A stretch of 35,615 nt of DNA from contig JAHPYZ010000013.1 in the NCBI GenBank assembly GCA_019058425.1, positions 1 through 35,615 on the forward strand. Reading direction: 5' to 3'. How positions within the stretch are numbered: the stretch's first letter is position 1; the number at the start of each line of letters is the position of its first letter. The notes under the pieces were generated by a model. The model searched no databases. It worked only from the letters and a program-made list of their open reading frames with translations, and had not been told where the DNA came from. Made by a program: the position numbers and the translations under genes. Below, in pieces: positions 1-7,385 of the stretch. The DNA comes from Promethearchaeota archaeon (GTDB lineage: Archaea; Asgardarchaeota; Lokiarchaeia; Sigyniarchaeales; SOKP01).

Positions 1-201
1 ACTTTAGTTGGGACAAATGGAACCATGTTTCATTACGAAGGGGTGGAAGAAAAAGATAAATATAACTCTCTATTTGAAGTATTTAATGAAATCGCTCAGA
101 AAGAAGGTTATAGATCTGAGTTAAAATCACATAGATTTGTTAAAAGCTATGGTCCAAATTTATATCATATAGTTTTTGATATTATTGTCTTTAAAATTTA
201 G
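1..201 (+). CDS. C-terminal end of Trm5/TYW2-like tRNA (guanine37) methyltransferase (partial)
   Basis: Reading frame 1 is open from the window edge to a TAG at 199-201 and encodes 66 residues. The tail has the pattern of the end of Trm5-family SAM methyltransferases: a strand with G-T-M-F-H-Y-E, then a helix, then R-F-V-K-S-Y-G-P-N-L-Y-H-I-V-F-D. In the family this region follows the 'GG-hydrophobic-HYY/HFY' motif, and the K-S-Y-x-P element precedes the last strand. Trm5 makes m1G37 in tRNA and its paralogues act in wyosine synthesis. The catalytic part lies outside the window, so Trm5 and TYW2/Taw2 cannot be told apart. The next gene starts about 100 bases downstream. Confidence 0.55.
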   Translation, partial: TLVGTNGTMFHYEGVEEKDKYNSLFEVFNEIAQKEGYRSELKSHRFVKSYGPNLYHIVFDIIVFKI

Positions 202-299
202 ATAATTTTATTTATAGCATTGAAGAAATATATCTTATAGAGAATTAAAAGAAGAGAACCAATTTTTTTTGAATTCATAATTGATGAGTAGGATTTAAT

Positions 300-1559
300 T
301 TGAGTGGCAATATAACGTTGGGTTTAGATTACTCTCATAATAATATATTAACGGTAGAAAGTTCAAGCTTTGGAGAATTTGTACAATTTCTTTTCAATTC
401 TGGATATAAATTAGGAAAGATTGAAGCTGGCTTTAATTCTTTAGCAAATTTAGAAAAGTATAATGTTATAATTCTCTCAACTCCAAGGAATATAAATCTA
501 AATGAGAATGAAATAGAAATTCTTGATAATTATGTAAAAAAGGGAGGGAGTCTCTTAATTAGTAGTTCTAGTGGAGGAGATTATAATAACAATACAAATT
601 TAAATGAATTAACACGTAAATTTGGATTTGAGTTTGTATCGGATGAGATCTATGATTCAGTAAATTATGTTAATCTTCAAAAGAGACCTATAATAACTAG
701 ATTTAAACCTCACATTATAACAAACCAGGTAAAAAAAATAGTATTTTCAAGTTCTTGTTCGACTGAAATCTTAGATTTTATCGAAGATGAAGAGAATATA
801 AAAATTGATTGGGTATTACAGTCTGGATTAAATAGTTGGCGTAAGCTGTATAATGGAGAATATTGGATAGAAGAAGATAGCCCTAAAATTCCTTTAATGG
901 TTATCTCCGAATACTTTAAGGGTAAAGTTGTGGGTTTGGGAAATATTAGTATATTCTCTTCTTTAGCCCATGAATATGGATTTTCTGCTTTAGACAATGA
1001 TATATTAATAGCCAATATTTTGAATTTTTTAATTGGTAGTCTAGATTCAGAAGGAAAAGCAGTTACAATCGAATTAAATCTAGATTTATATTATTGGGTA
1101 GAAAATATTGTTAAACAAGAGAAATGGGATAACGTTTCAGATCTTATAAATGTAAGTTTAAAACACTTTAAAGATAATTATGGTGAAATCATCAAAGAAA
1201 TTAAAAATCTACGATTAGAGCGAAAAAAGAAAAAAGAAGCATATGTAAAAGCTTCTAAGGAAAAAGAAAAAAAAGAAGTCACTGAGGAAGAGGTTTTAGA
1301 AAAAGTTCCAGTTATTGAAAGAAAGAAGGAAGATCTAGAAGATATTATGAGTGCCTTGGAAGATATTACAGGTGAGATATATGAGATTTCTATAGATTTA
1401 GACGAAGAAGAGTTAGTTGGTGATGATGATGAAGATATTCCAAATTATACAAATGATGATATTATTGAATTTGAAGATGGATTCCCAAAGAAAGCCATAT
1501 GGCGAGGTAAAGCTACAATAGCCTTTAAAGAATGGTTAGAAAAGAAGTATAAAAGTTAA
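300..1559 (+). CDS. GIFT/DUF4350-like (IFT52 N-domain-like) protein with charged C-terminal tail
   Basis: The protein is 419 residues and starts at TTG, with a GTAGGA-like stretch about 6 bases upstream. Residues 1-245 look like the alpha/beta GATase-like fold shared by DUF4350 and the GIFT domain of eukaryotic IFT52. A strand Y-N-V-I-I-L-S-T-P is followed by a helix, then K-K-G-G-S-L-L-I-S-S near 80-90, and later G-K-V-V-G-L-G-N-I-S-I-F-S before a helix ending D-N-D-I-L-I-A-N-I-L-N-F-L-I. Residues 250-300 are helical. Residues 300-385 are very charged, with a Lys/Glu run and then an Asp/Glu-rich run. The C-terminus is basic. There is no signal peptide or TM segment, so it is probably cytoplasmic. 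Function is unknown. The GIFT assignment is by pattern; a generic glutamine-amidotransferase-like sugar- or protein-binding domain is the alternative. Confidence 0.5.
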   Translation: MSGNITLGLDYSHNNILTVESSSFGEFVQFLFNSGYKLGKIEAGFNSLANLEKYNVIILSTPRNINLNENEIEILDNYVKKGGSLLISSSSGGDYNNNTNLNELTRKFGFEFVSDEIYDSVNYVNLQKRPIITRFKPHIITNQVKKIVFSSSCSTEILDFIEDEENIKIDWVLQSGLNSWRKLYNGEYWIEEDSPKIPLMVISEYFKGKVVGLGNISIFSSLAHEYGFSALDNDILIANILNFLIGSLDSEGKAVTIELNLDLYYWVENIVKQEKWDNVSDLINVSLKHFKDNYGEIIKEIKNLRLERKKKKEAYVKASKEKEKKEVTEEEVLEKVPVIERKKEDLEDIMSALEDITGEIYEISIDLDEEELVGDDDEDIPNYTNDDIIEFEDGFPKKAIWRGKATIAFKEWLEKKYKS

Positions 1560-1629
1560 TAATAAAATAGAAATTTAGTCTATTCTTTTACTATTTAATT
1601 ATTATTTTTCTTATTATGTTTTTCTTATT

Positions 1630-3039
1630 ATGGAAAGATTTATTTTTGTATTAGGCTCTAATTGGCAATTATCCTTGGCAGAATTGGATAATTATCTAAA
1701 ATTCTCTAAGTATCGAGGGAGAATTATTGATTATTCTGCAAATTTAGCGATTGTAGAATTTGATGATCTACATCAAGATCCACACTATATTAATAAATTA
1801 ATGGAGATTCAATTTAATTTAGGCGGATGTCAAAAAATATCAAAGATTTTTGATTTTATCGATATCAACACGATTAAAGACTCCTTTCCAATTCAAATGC
1901 AAAAATTTAAACATGTAGAGAGTACCAGAAAGAAGATTATCAATATTATTGATAATGTTATTATTGGAAAAAAGGGAATATTCCCAAAAGTTTATGAAAG
2001 TATGTTTTTTGCTGTTTCAATTTATCCTAATCTCTATGATGATAGATATTATTCTGAAATCTTAGTGAAACACTTTTTACCCTTTTTGAATAAAGAAATT
2101 TCGACAGTTCTCAGACAAAAGGGATCAATAAAAGTACTATATTATCAATATCCTGAAAAAAATATCAAATCAGGTAATTTGAATCCAATTTTTCCCCATC
2201 ATATAATAAAATATGATCTCCTCAATGAAAACAGAGCAGAAATAATTTTCGGCTTTACTGAAGAAGGTGCATATCTCGGAAGGACCTTTACTACAGATAA
2301 TCCGAATTTCAAAAAAAAAATTGATGAAGAAAGACCTAATAAAGAATTTAAAAGTTCTATTTCTCCAAAACTTGCAATTATTATGTTGAACTTTCTGAAT
2401 TTGTTTGAGAATAGAGAAGACAAGAAAATTCTAGATCCATTTGTTGGAAATGGAACAATTGCATTGTTTTCTATACTACAAGACTTTCAAATTTATGGAT
2501 CAGATAATAACTTAACGAAAGTAAATAATACAATCCGAAATATTCATTGGTTATTAAGCTCTATTGAGGAAGAAATACCTCCATATACTCATCAAAGGAT
2601 TATAAAACAAGATGCAAGGAGTTTGTCTAAAAAATTTGATTCATATTTCTTTGATGGTATATGCACTGAACCAGAATTAGGACCATTCTATTTAAAAAAA
2701 CCATATTATTCTCAAGCAAGAGAATTAATTGATAATGAACTGGAACCGTTATATGATGATTTCTTTCGAGAAGCTTATAAGATTCTAAAACCAAATTCGA
2801 GAATTTGCTTTATATCACCAATTATAAATACTATTGATGGTAATGATATACAAGTAAATATTGACAAGATAGCTTCTAAGCATAATTTTTGTATTGTGCC
2901 ATTGTTAGATCTCAATAGGATAATTAGCAAATCTAACCAAAAACTTAAATTTCGTAAACAACAAGTAAGGACTCTAATAGACGCAAAAAAAGGCCAAATA
3001 GTCAAAAGGAAGATTTACGTTTTAGAAAAAAATGAGTAA
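1630..3039 (+). CDS. Trm11/TrmG10-family SAM-dependent RNA methyltransferase with an altered motif IV
   Basis: The protein is 469 residues. The N-terminal ~200 residues (starting M-E-R-F-I-F-V-L-G-S-N) fit the leader and THUMP-type RNA-binding part of archaeal TrmG10/Trm11 proteins, which methylate N2 of G10 in tRNA. The C-terminal Rossmann methyltransferase has motif I D-P-F-V-G-N-G-T at about 269-276 and an acidic binding residue in Y-G-S-D-N-N. The catalytic motif IV, normally (D/N)-P-P-Y, reads T-E-P-E-L-G-P at about 346-352. The start has no visible Shine-Dalgarno, so the transcript may be leaderless. The endonuclease III gene begins 2 bases after the stop, suggesting one transcript. Fold assignment is secure; the exact substrate is not. 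Confidence 0.7.
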   Translation: MERFIFVLGSNWQLSLAELDNYLKFSKYRGRIIDYSANLAIVEFDDLHQDPHYINKLMEIQFNLGGCQKISKIFDFIDINTIKDSFPIQMQKFKHVESTRKKIINIIDNVIIGKKGIFPKVYESMFFAVSIYPNLYDDRYYSEILVKHFLPFLNKEISTVLRQKGSIKVLYYQYPEKNIKSGNLNPIFPHHIIKYDLLNENRAEIIFGFTEEGAYLGRTFTTDNPNFKKKIDEERPNKEFKSSISPKLAIIMLNFLNLFENREDKKILDPFVGNGTIALFSILQDFQIYGSDNNLTKVNNTIRNIHWLLSSIEEEIPPYTHQRIIKQDARSLSKKFDSYFFDGICTEPELGPFYLKKPYYSQARELIDNELEPLYDDFFREAYKILKPNSRICFISPIINTIDGNDIQVNIDKIASKHNFCIVPLLDLNRIISKSNQKLKFRKQQVRTLIDAKKGQIVKRKIYVLEKNE

Positions 3040-3041
3040 AA

Positions 3042-3710
3042 ATGAATTATAGGGAGATTTTAGTTAAAATTGAGCAATATTTAGAAGGAAAAGCTCATTT
3101 AGACGAATTAGCTAAAAAAAAGCAAGATCCTTTTAAAATTTTAATCTCTACCATATTATCAGCACGGACTAAAGACTCAAATACTAGAATAGCAACTGAA
3201 AAATTATTTGCTAAATATAATACTCCAAAAAAAATCGCTAAAGCATATATTGAAGATATTGAACAGCTAATTAAATCATCAGGGTTTTATAGGGTTAAAG
3301 CTGCTAGAGTAAAGGAAGTATCTAAAGTTATAATTGATAAATACAATGGTACTGTTCCAGAAAACTATGAGGAATTGATGAGTTTACCAGGTGTAGGTAG
3401 TAAAACTGCTAATTGTGTACTAGTATATGCCTTTAAAATACCTGCTATTCCTGTGGATACACATGTACATCGCATAAGTAACAGATTAGGTTGGGTAAAA
3501 ACCACAAAACCTCTGGAAACCGAAAAAGCATTAAGAGATAAAATTCCTAAAGAACTTTGGTTAAAATTGAATAGATTATTTGTTAGATTCGGACAACAGA
3601 TTTGCAATCCCATTCGACCAAAATGTGAGATTTGTATAATTGAAAATCATTGTCCAAGAGATTTTTCAATGGAATTAGCAATTAAAAAGAAAGTGAAGAA
3701 AAAAAACTGA
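3042..3710 (+). CDS. nth: Endonuclease III (DNA glycosylase/AP lyase)
   Basis: The 222-residue protein removes oxidised pyrimidines and cuts the abasic site in base excision repair. The helix-hairpin-helix is at 112-131 (L-P-G-V-G-S-K-T-A) with catalytic Lys121, and the catalytic Asp is D139 in V-D-T-H-V-H-R. The [4Fe-4S] ligands fit the family spacing exactly: C188-x6-C195-x2-C198-x5-C204. Length is normal for the family. The ATG lies 2 bases after the stop of the upstream methyltransferase, so the two are likely co-transcribed. A short Lys-rich tail closes the protein. Confidence 0.95.
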   Translation: MNYREILVKIEQYLEGKAHLDELAKKKQDPFKILISTILSARTKDSNTRIATEKLFAKYNTPKKIAKAYIEDIEQLIKSSGFYRVKAARVKEVSKVIIDKYNGTVPENYEELMSLPGVGSKTANCVLVYAFKIPAIPVDTHVHRISNRLGWVKTTKPLETEKALRDKIPKELWLKLNRLFVRFGQQICNPIRPKCEICIIENHCPRDFSMELAIKKKVKKKN

Positions 3711-3752
3711 AGACCTTAACTATATTCTAATATAAAAGAATACAAATTTAGG

Positions 3753-4340
3753 TTAATAAACAGGTTTAATTTTTCGTTTTCGGAAGTAAAAAAAATAGCC
3801 AAATATCACTCCATCTATTAACCCAAACAAGTGTGCCCAATAATTAATACCTGGAGCAAATGAGTAGATTACAAAAAATAGAAGATACAAAAGAGCAAAT
3901 AGTAGAAGGGGTTGATAATCTGTGGCTATCATGACAAAAGCAACCCCTAATAATCCAAAAATAGCTCCTGAAGCTCCTAAGCTAATCACATTTGAAGGAA
4001 GGAGGAGTAATGAAAAGATATTGCCAATTATACCTGATGTAAAGTAAATAATTAAATATTGATATTTTTTAATAATAGTGTTATTCTCTACTGTTGCTCC
4101 AAAAAATAGAAGACCAAGCATATTAGAAAAAAGATGAATTGGATCTGCGTGAAAGAACATGGATGTAAATATTCTCCAAATCTCATTATTCTCAATTACC
4201 CTTCTATTAATTTGTACAAAAATCAGGAGAAAATCTTCAGCTGTAGCTGGATTAAAAATGAAAAACAACAAAACATTAATTATAATAAGAGATATTGTTA
4301 TTCTCGCATCCTTTAAGTTCTCAATATCTAGAACCATCAT
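3753..4340 (-). CDS. Rhomboid-family intramembrane serine protease
   Basis: This is a 195-residue compact rhomboid, an integral membrane protease that cuts TM helices of other proteins. The catalytic Ser is S124 in L-G-A-S-G-A-I-F-G and the catalytic His is H170 in W-A-H-L-F-G. The oxyanion-hole motif H69-L-F-S-N73 sits in the second TM region. About six hydrophobic segments are visible (around 12-30, 57-82, 95-112, 118-138, 145-162 and 168-186), the minimal six-TM core. The gene converges with nth, 42 bases apart. All residues needed for activity are present; the substrate is unknown. Confidence 0.92.
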   Translation of the reverse strand: MMVLDIENLKDARITISLIIINVLLFFIFNPATAEDFLLIFVQINRRVIENNEIWRIFTSMFFHADPIHLFSNMLGLLFFGATVENNTIIKKYQYLIIYFTSGIIGNIFSLLLLPSNVISLGASGAIFGLLGVAFVMIATDYQPLLLFALLYLLFFVIYSFAPGINYWAHLFGLIDGVIFGYFFYFRKRKIKPVY

Positions 4341-4436
4341 AGATATAGAAGCGTACTGAAACAGATAATATTTATTATAAAAAAGTATAATAATTTAGAT
4401 TTATATTATTTTTTTAGTAAAAAAAGTTGATAAAAT

Positions 4437-5660
4437 TTGGACAGAAACGACAGATTCAAAGAAAAATTGAAATTAAAGAAAAAACGTTTACTAGATTCTT
4501 TAATTTTAAATGAAATCTTAAAAGATAAACGATTGATCAAAGCTTTTATGGATGTACCCTTAGAAAAGTTTATTCCAGATAAGTTCATAAATATAGTAAA
4601 ACTTTATGAGGATGTACCAAATTTATTCTACTATGATGAGCTAAATCCTAATAATTATCGAACAATATCTGCTCCTCATATGATAACAATTATGCTTCAA
4701 GGACTATCCTTAACGGAAAATGATGATCTATTAATATTGGGGGCAAAAAGTGGATATATCGCTGCTTTAGCACATAAGTTAGCACCTAAGGGAGAAATTA
4801 TAATTCTTGAAGCAAATTCAGAAATCGCTAAATTTACTTCTGAAAACTTAAAGAGATTGAAATTAAATGATAATATATCAATAATTGTTAAAAATCCCCT
4901 TAATGGGATGTCAGAATTAAGTCCCTGGCAAAAAATCCTGGTAACTGGAGCAATCGAACAATCGAAGATAAATCCTCTATTAAATCAACTTGATGAAAAT
5001 GGAGGTGTTCTATTTGCACCTATTGGTCAAGAATTTATCCAAATATACACTCAAATCCTTAGACAGAATAATGAGTATTTTGGAAGGAAAAAACTGCAGG
5101 TAAAATTCTCCCCTTTAATTACTAAGGTAGAACTAGATGATTTGGAGTTGATAACAGATCTTGATGATTTTGGAATTTCAGATGAAGCACCTAAAGGAAA
5201 AGAGACTGTTAGTCAAATTTTAAAAAAAATTAATATAAAATATACTTCAGATATTTTGGAAGATATAAATTCTGAATCCAGTTTTAAAATAGAATCAATT
5301 GATAAGGAACAGCAAAAGTTAGTAATAACATATTTAGTGAGTATTGAGTTACTCATCACAAAATTAAAGAAAGAAAACAATATTGATAAATGCTTCAATT
5401 ATATAGAATCCATCGAAACGAAGCTCGAAGATCTAAAAAAATATAAGAAATTATTTCAAATTAAGATAAAAAGGATGCAAAATATTTTAAATCAAATAAG
5501 ATCATTTAATATAGTTAGAATTGAATTGGAGAAAAAAGATTTATCAAACTCTGAGATGATTGATAAAAAAATTGAAATAATTAATAAACAAATTGAACAA
5601 ATAAATGATTTCTTAGAAATCCTTAAAGATGATATTCAACGGGTCAAAACATTATATTAA
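4437..5660 (+). CDS. Protein-L-isoaspartate O-methyltransferase-like protein with long coiled-coil extension
   Basis: This 407-residue protein starts at TTG. Residues 20-215 follow the PCMT family layout: a helical start with F-M-D-V-P-L-E-K-F-I-P, the family motif T-I-S-A-P-H-M, a Rossmann core, and G-G-V-L-F-A-P-I-G near the end. PCMT repairs isoaspartyl residues using SAM. Motif I, usually G-x-G-S-G-Y, reads L-I-L-G-A-K-S-G-Y here, so SAM binding may be altered. Residues 240-407 are outside the family's usual ~215 residues and look like long Lys/Glu/Ile-rich helices, probably a coiled coil. The product may be a divergent PCMT used as a partner or scaffold protein. The fold call is good; enzymatic activity is uncertain. 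Confidence 0.7.
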   Translation: MDRNDRFKEKLKLKKKRLLDSLILNEILKDKRLIKAFMDVPLEKFIPDKFINIVKLYEDVPNLFYYDELNPNNYRTISAPHMITIMLQGLSLTENDDLLILGAKSGYIAALAHKLAPKGEIIILEANSEIAKFTSENLKRLKLNDNISIIVKNPLNGMSELSPWQKILVTGAIEQSKINPLLNQLDENGGVLFAPIGQEFIQIYTQILRQNNEYFGRKKLQVKFSPLITKVELDDLELITDLDDFGISDEAPKGKETVSQILKKINIKYTSDILEDINSESSFKIESIDKEQQKLVITYLVSIELLITKLKKENNIDKCFNYIESIETKLEDLKKYKKLFQIKIKRMQNILNQIRSFNIVRIELEKKDLSNSEMIDKKIEIINKQIEQINDFLEILKDDIQRVKTLY

Positions 5661-5753
5661 ATAATAGTTATCTATCGTAGCTTTTTATTAAATATTGAAA
5701 TATTCAACGATCCTATATTAGTGGTTATAAAACTCCAGATTTAGTAATTTTAT

Positions 5754-6830
5754 TTAGTATTTACCATATTTCTTTACTGTATTTATGAAAGTTATTACAT
5801 TTCTGAGAGGTATCTTTTGATATATAACTGTGCTTGGGCCTATGATAAAATGCCTATTATCTTTTAATATATTCATTAATTCTTTAACATGAGTTCGAAC
5901 TTGTTGTTGATCTCCAAAGGGAAGGATATGACTTACATCACCAAATCCTATTATAACAAATTCTGGGAAATTATCATTAATATATTGTGGATCTGCTCCT
6001 CCCTCCCAACCTTGCAAGCCTTTAAAACCCGCATTTTTAAATGATGGAATTAGTTCTGTAGGGTTACCATCAGTATGAATAATGGGAATTAGTTTTGTAT
6101 CCAAAACTAGTGATAGAATCTCCTTATAGTGAGGTAAGAAGTCTTGATTCCATCTTTCTTTAGAAATCATGGAACGCCCTTTAAAAGCTACATCATCTAA
6201 AAATGTGATTATTCTGCCTTTATCTCCCGTTGCATTAATCAGACCTTCTATGTTTAATTTTGTTAATTCCGCATAAAATTCTATTAGTTTTTTATAAAAG
6301 TTTGAATTTTTTTGAAAATTTTTAGCAAAAATTGGCATCCCCATAGCCTGCCAAACTTTATCAAAAATACCTCCAACCATTAATACTGGAAATATATAAC
6401 GAGCCAATTTTTCATAAAAATCAAGAGATTTTGCAAGATAATGACTATTATCAACAATTTTCAAATTTGCCCATAAGTCCTCTAAAATTTCAATTTTATC
6501 TATAAATCCACCTTCATAATAAGAAGATTTTTGTTTGATAGATTGTCCATTTTCTTTAATTTTGATTGTCTTTCCATCTTTATCTCGGATTTTAATTGAT
6601 TTTATTTTATAACTTAAAGGAAACGGAGCAAATATTGAATCAAATCCTAAAATGTAAGGTATATCAAAGTACATATTATTAAATAACTTTCCTTTATAAT
6701 CTTTCATAATATTATTACGATATTTGGATATAAATCCTTCTCTGATATATTGCACGTGTGTAGGAACTCTATCAAGTCTTTCTCGCATTGTATTATCAAA
6801 AATAGCAACAAAACGCTCACGAGCATTCAT
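5754..6830 (-). CDS. Uroporphyrinogen decarboxylase (URO-D) superfamily protein, cysteine-free
   Basis: The protein is 358 residues with URO-D superfamily features: N-terminal R-E-R-F, the D-R-V-P-T-H segment, D-D-V-A-F-K-G-R-S-M-I-S in the middle, I-I-H-T-D-G-N-P near 260, and a closing G-P-S-T element. The URO-D superfamily holds haem-pathway decarboxylases and corrinoid methyltransferases such as MtaA/MtbA and O-demethylase subunits. The D-D-x-A-x-K-x-x-x-x-I-S form is typical of the corrinoid-linked relatives. The sequence contains no cysteine, so it cannot form the His/Cys zinc site of MtaA-type enzymes; H-T-D replaces H-x-C. No haem gene is nearby, while a corrinoid module lies at the other end of the window. 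The reaction is unknown. Confidence 0.72.
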   Translation of the reverse strand: MNARERFVAIFDNTMRERLDRVPTHVQYIREGFISKYRNNIMKDYKGKLFNNMYFDIPYILGFDSIFAPFPLSYKIKSIKIRDKDGKTIKIKENGQSIKQKSSYYEGGFIDKIEILEDLWANLKIVDNSHYLAKSLDFYEKLARYIFPVLMVGGIFDKVWQAMGMPIFAKNFQKNSNFYKKLIEFYAELTKLNIEGLINATGDKGRIITFLDDVAFKGRSMISKERWNQDFLPHYKEILSLVLDTKLIPIIHTDGNPTELIPSFKNAGFKGLQGWEGGADPQYINDNFPEFVIIGFGDVSHILPFGDQQQVRTHVKELMNILKDNRHFIIGPSTVIYQKIPLRNVITFINTVKKYGKY

Positions 6831-6907
6831 AAATATTATATATTTAAACTTTTTCTATAAATTAATCTAATTAAAATCAATTATATTTAATCCTTAATAT
6901 AACATTA

Positions 6908-6917
6908 TTATATAAAA
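6908..6917 (+). promoter_or_regulatory. Candidate TATA box of the small acidic gene
   Basis: TTATATAAAA lies about 20 bases before the ATG at 6933. Archaeal transcription usually starts about 22-27 bases downstream of the TATA centre, so the mRNA would begin at or next to the ATG. No Shine-Dalgarno is seen. Together these suggest a leaderless transcript. Confidence 0.4.
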
Positions 6918-6932
6918 CTCGAGTCAATCAAG

Positions 6933-7286
6933 ATGGAAGAAGAAGAAGAAAACTTAAGTAAAGAGGAACAAGAACTTTTCTATGAAGTCTTATTTAAAAG
7001 GATAATGGACATAATGAAAAAACCAGAAATTGAACAAGATCCCTTTGGTGAAATGATAAAAAGACTTTCAGTATTATCTGGTATTTTTAGTTTCAGAGCT
7101 ATGACTTCATTAATCCCTGAATTAATGGCAGCTGCTGTGAGGTATGGAATGATGATTGAACAAGCATACGAAGAGGAGCAATTCAATTTAGAAGAAGATA
7201 TTCAGGGATTCGAAGAAGAAGCAGGTAAAACGAAACGTATATCAAGAATTCAAGAAGATGTTGATAAGCTAAATATATATTTATAA
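6933..7286 (+). CDS. Small acidic helical protein of unknown function
   Basis: This is a 117-residue soluble protein. It opens with a Glu run and is predicted to be helical throughout. Residues 40-85 hold an amphipathic to hydrophobic stretch (including M-T-S-L-I-P-E-L-M-A-A-A-V-R-Y-G), too polar overall for a clear TM segment. The C-terminal part is charged (Glu-rich, then Lys/Arg). I do not recognise a family. It stands alone between two minus-strand genes and has its own candidate promoter. Confidence 0.7.
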   Translation: MEEEEENLSKEEQELFYEVLFKRIMDIMKKPEIEQDPFGEMIKRLSVLSGIFSFRAMTSLIPELMAAAVRYGMMIEQAYEEEQFNLEEDIQGFEEEAGKTKRISRIQEDVDKLNIYL

Positions 7287-7385
7287 AAACTTCTTATTTG
7301 CTTTTTTTTAAATTATTCTGTGAAAACAAAATGGTGATATAAAAAGAAAAAAAAAGAAAAAAGCTTTTATATATTATTAAAGAAA

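Noticed and set aside
4134..4359. Two plus-strand frames opposite the rhomboid gene start
   Set aside because: The rhomboid has all catalytic motifs; these frames are antisense with no domain.
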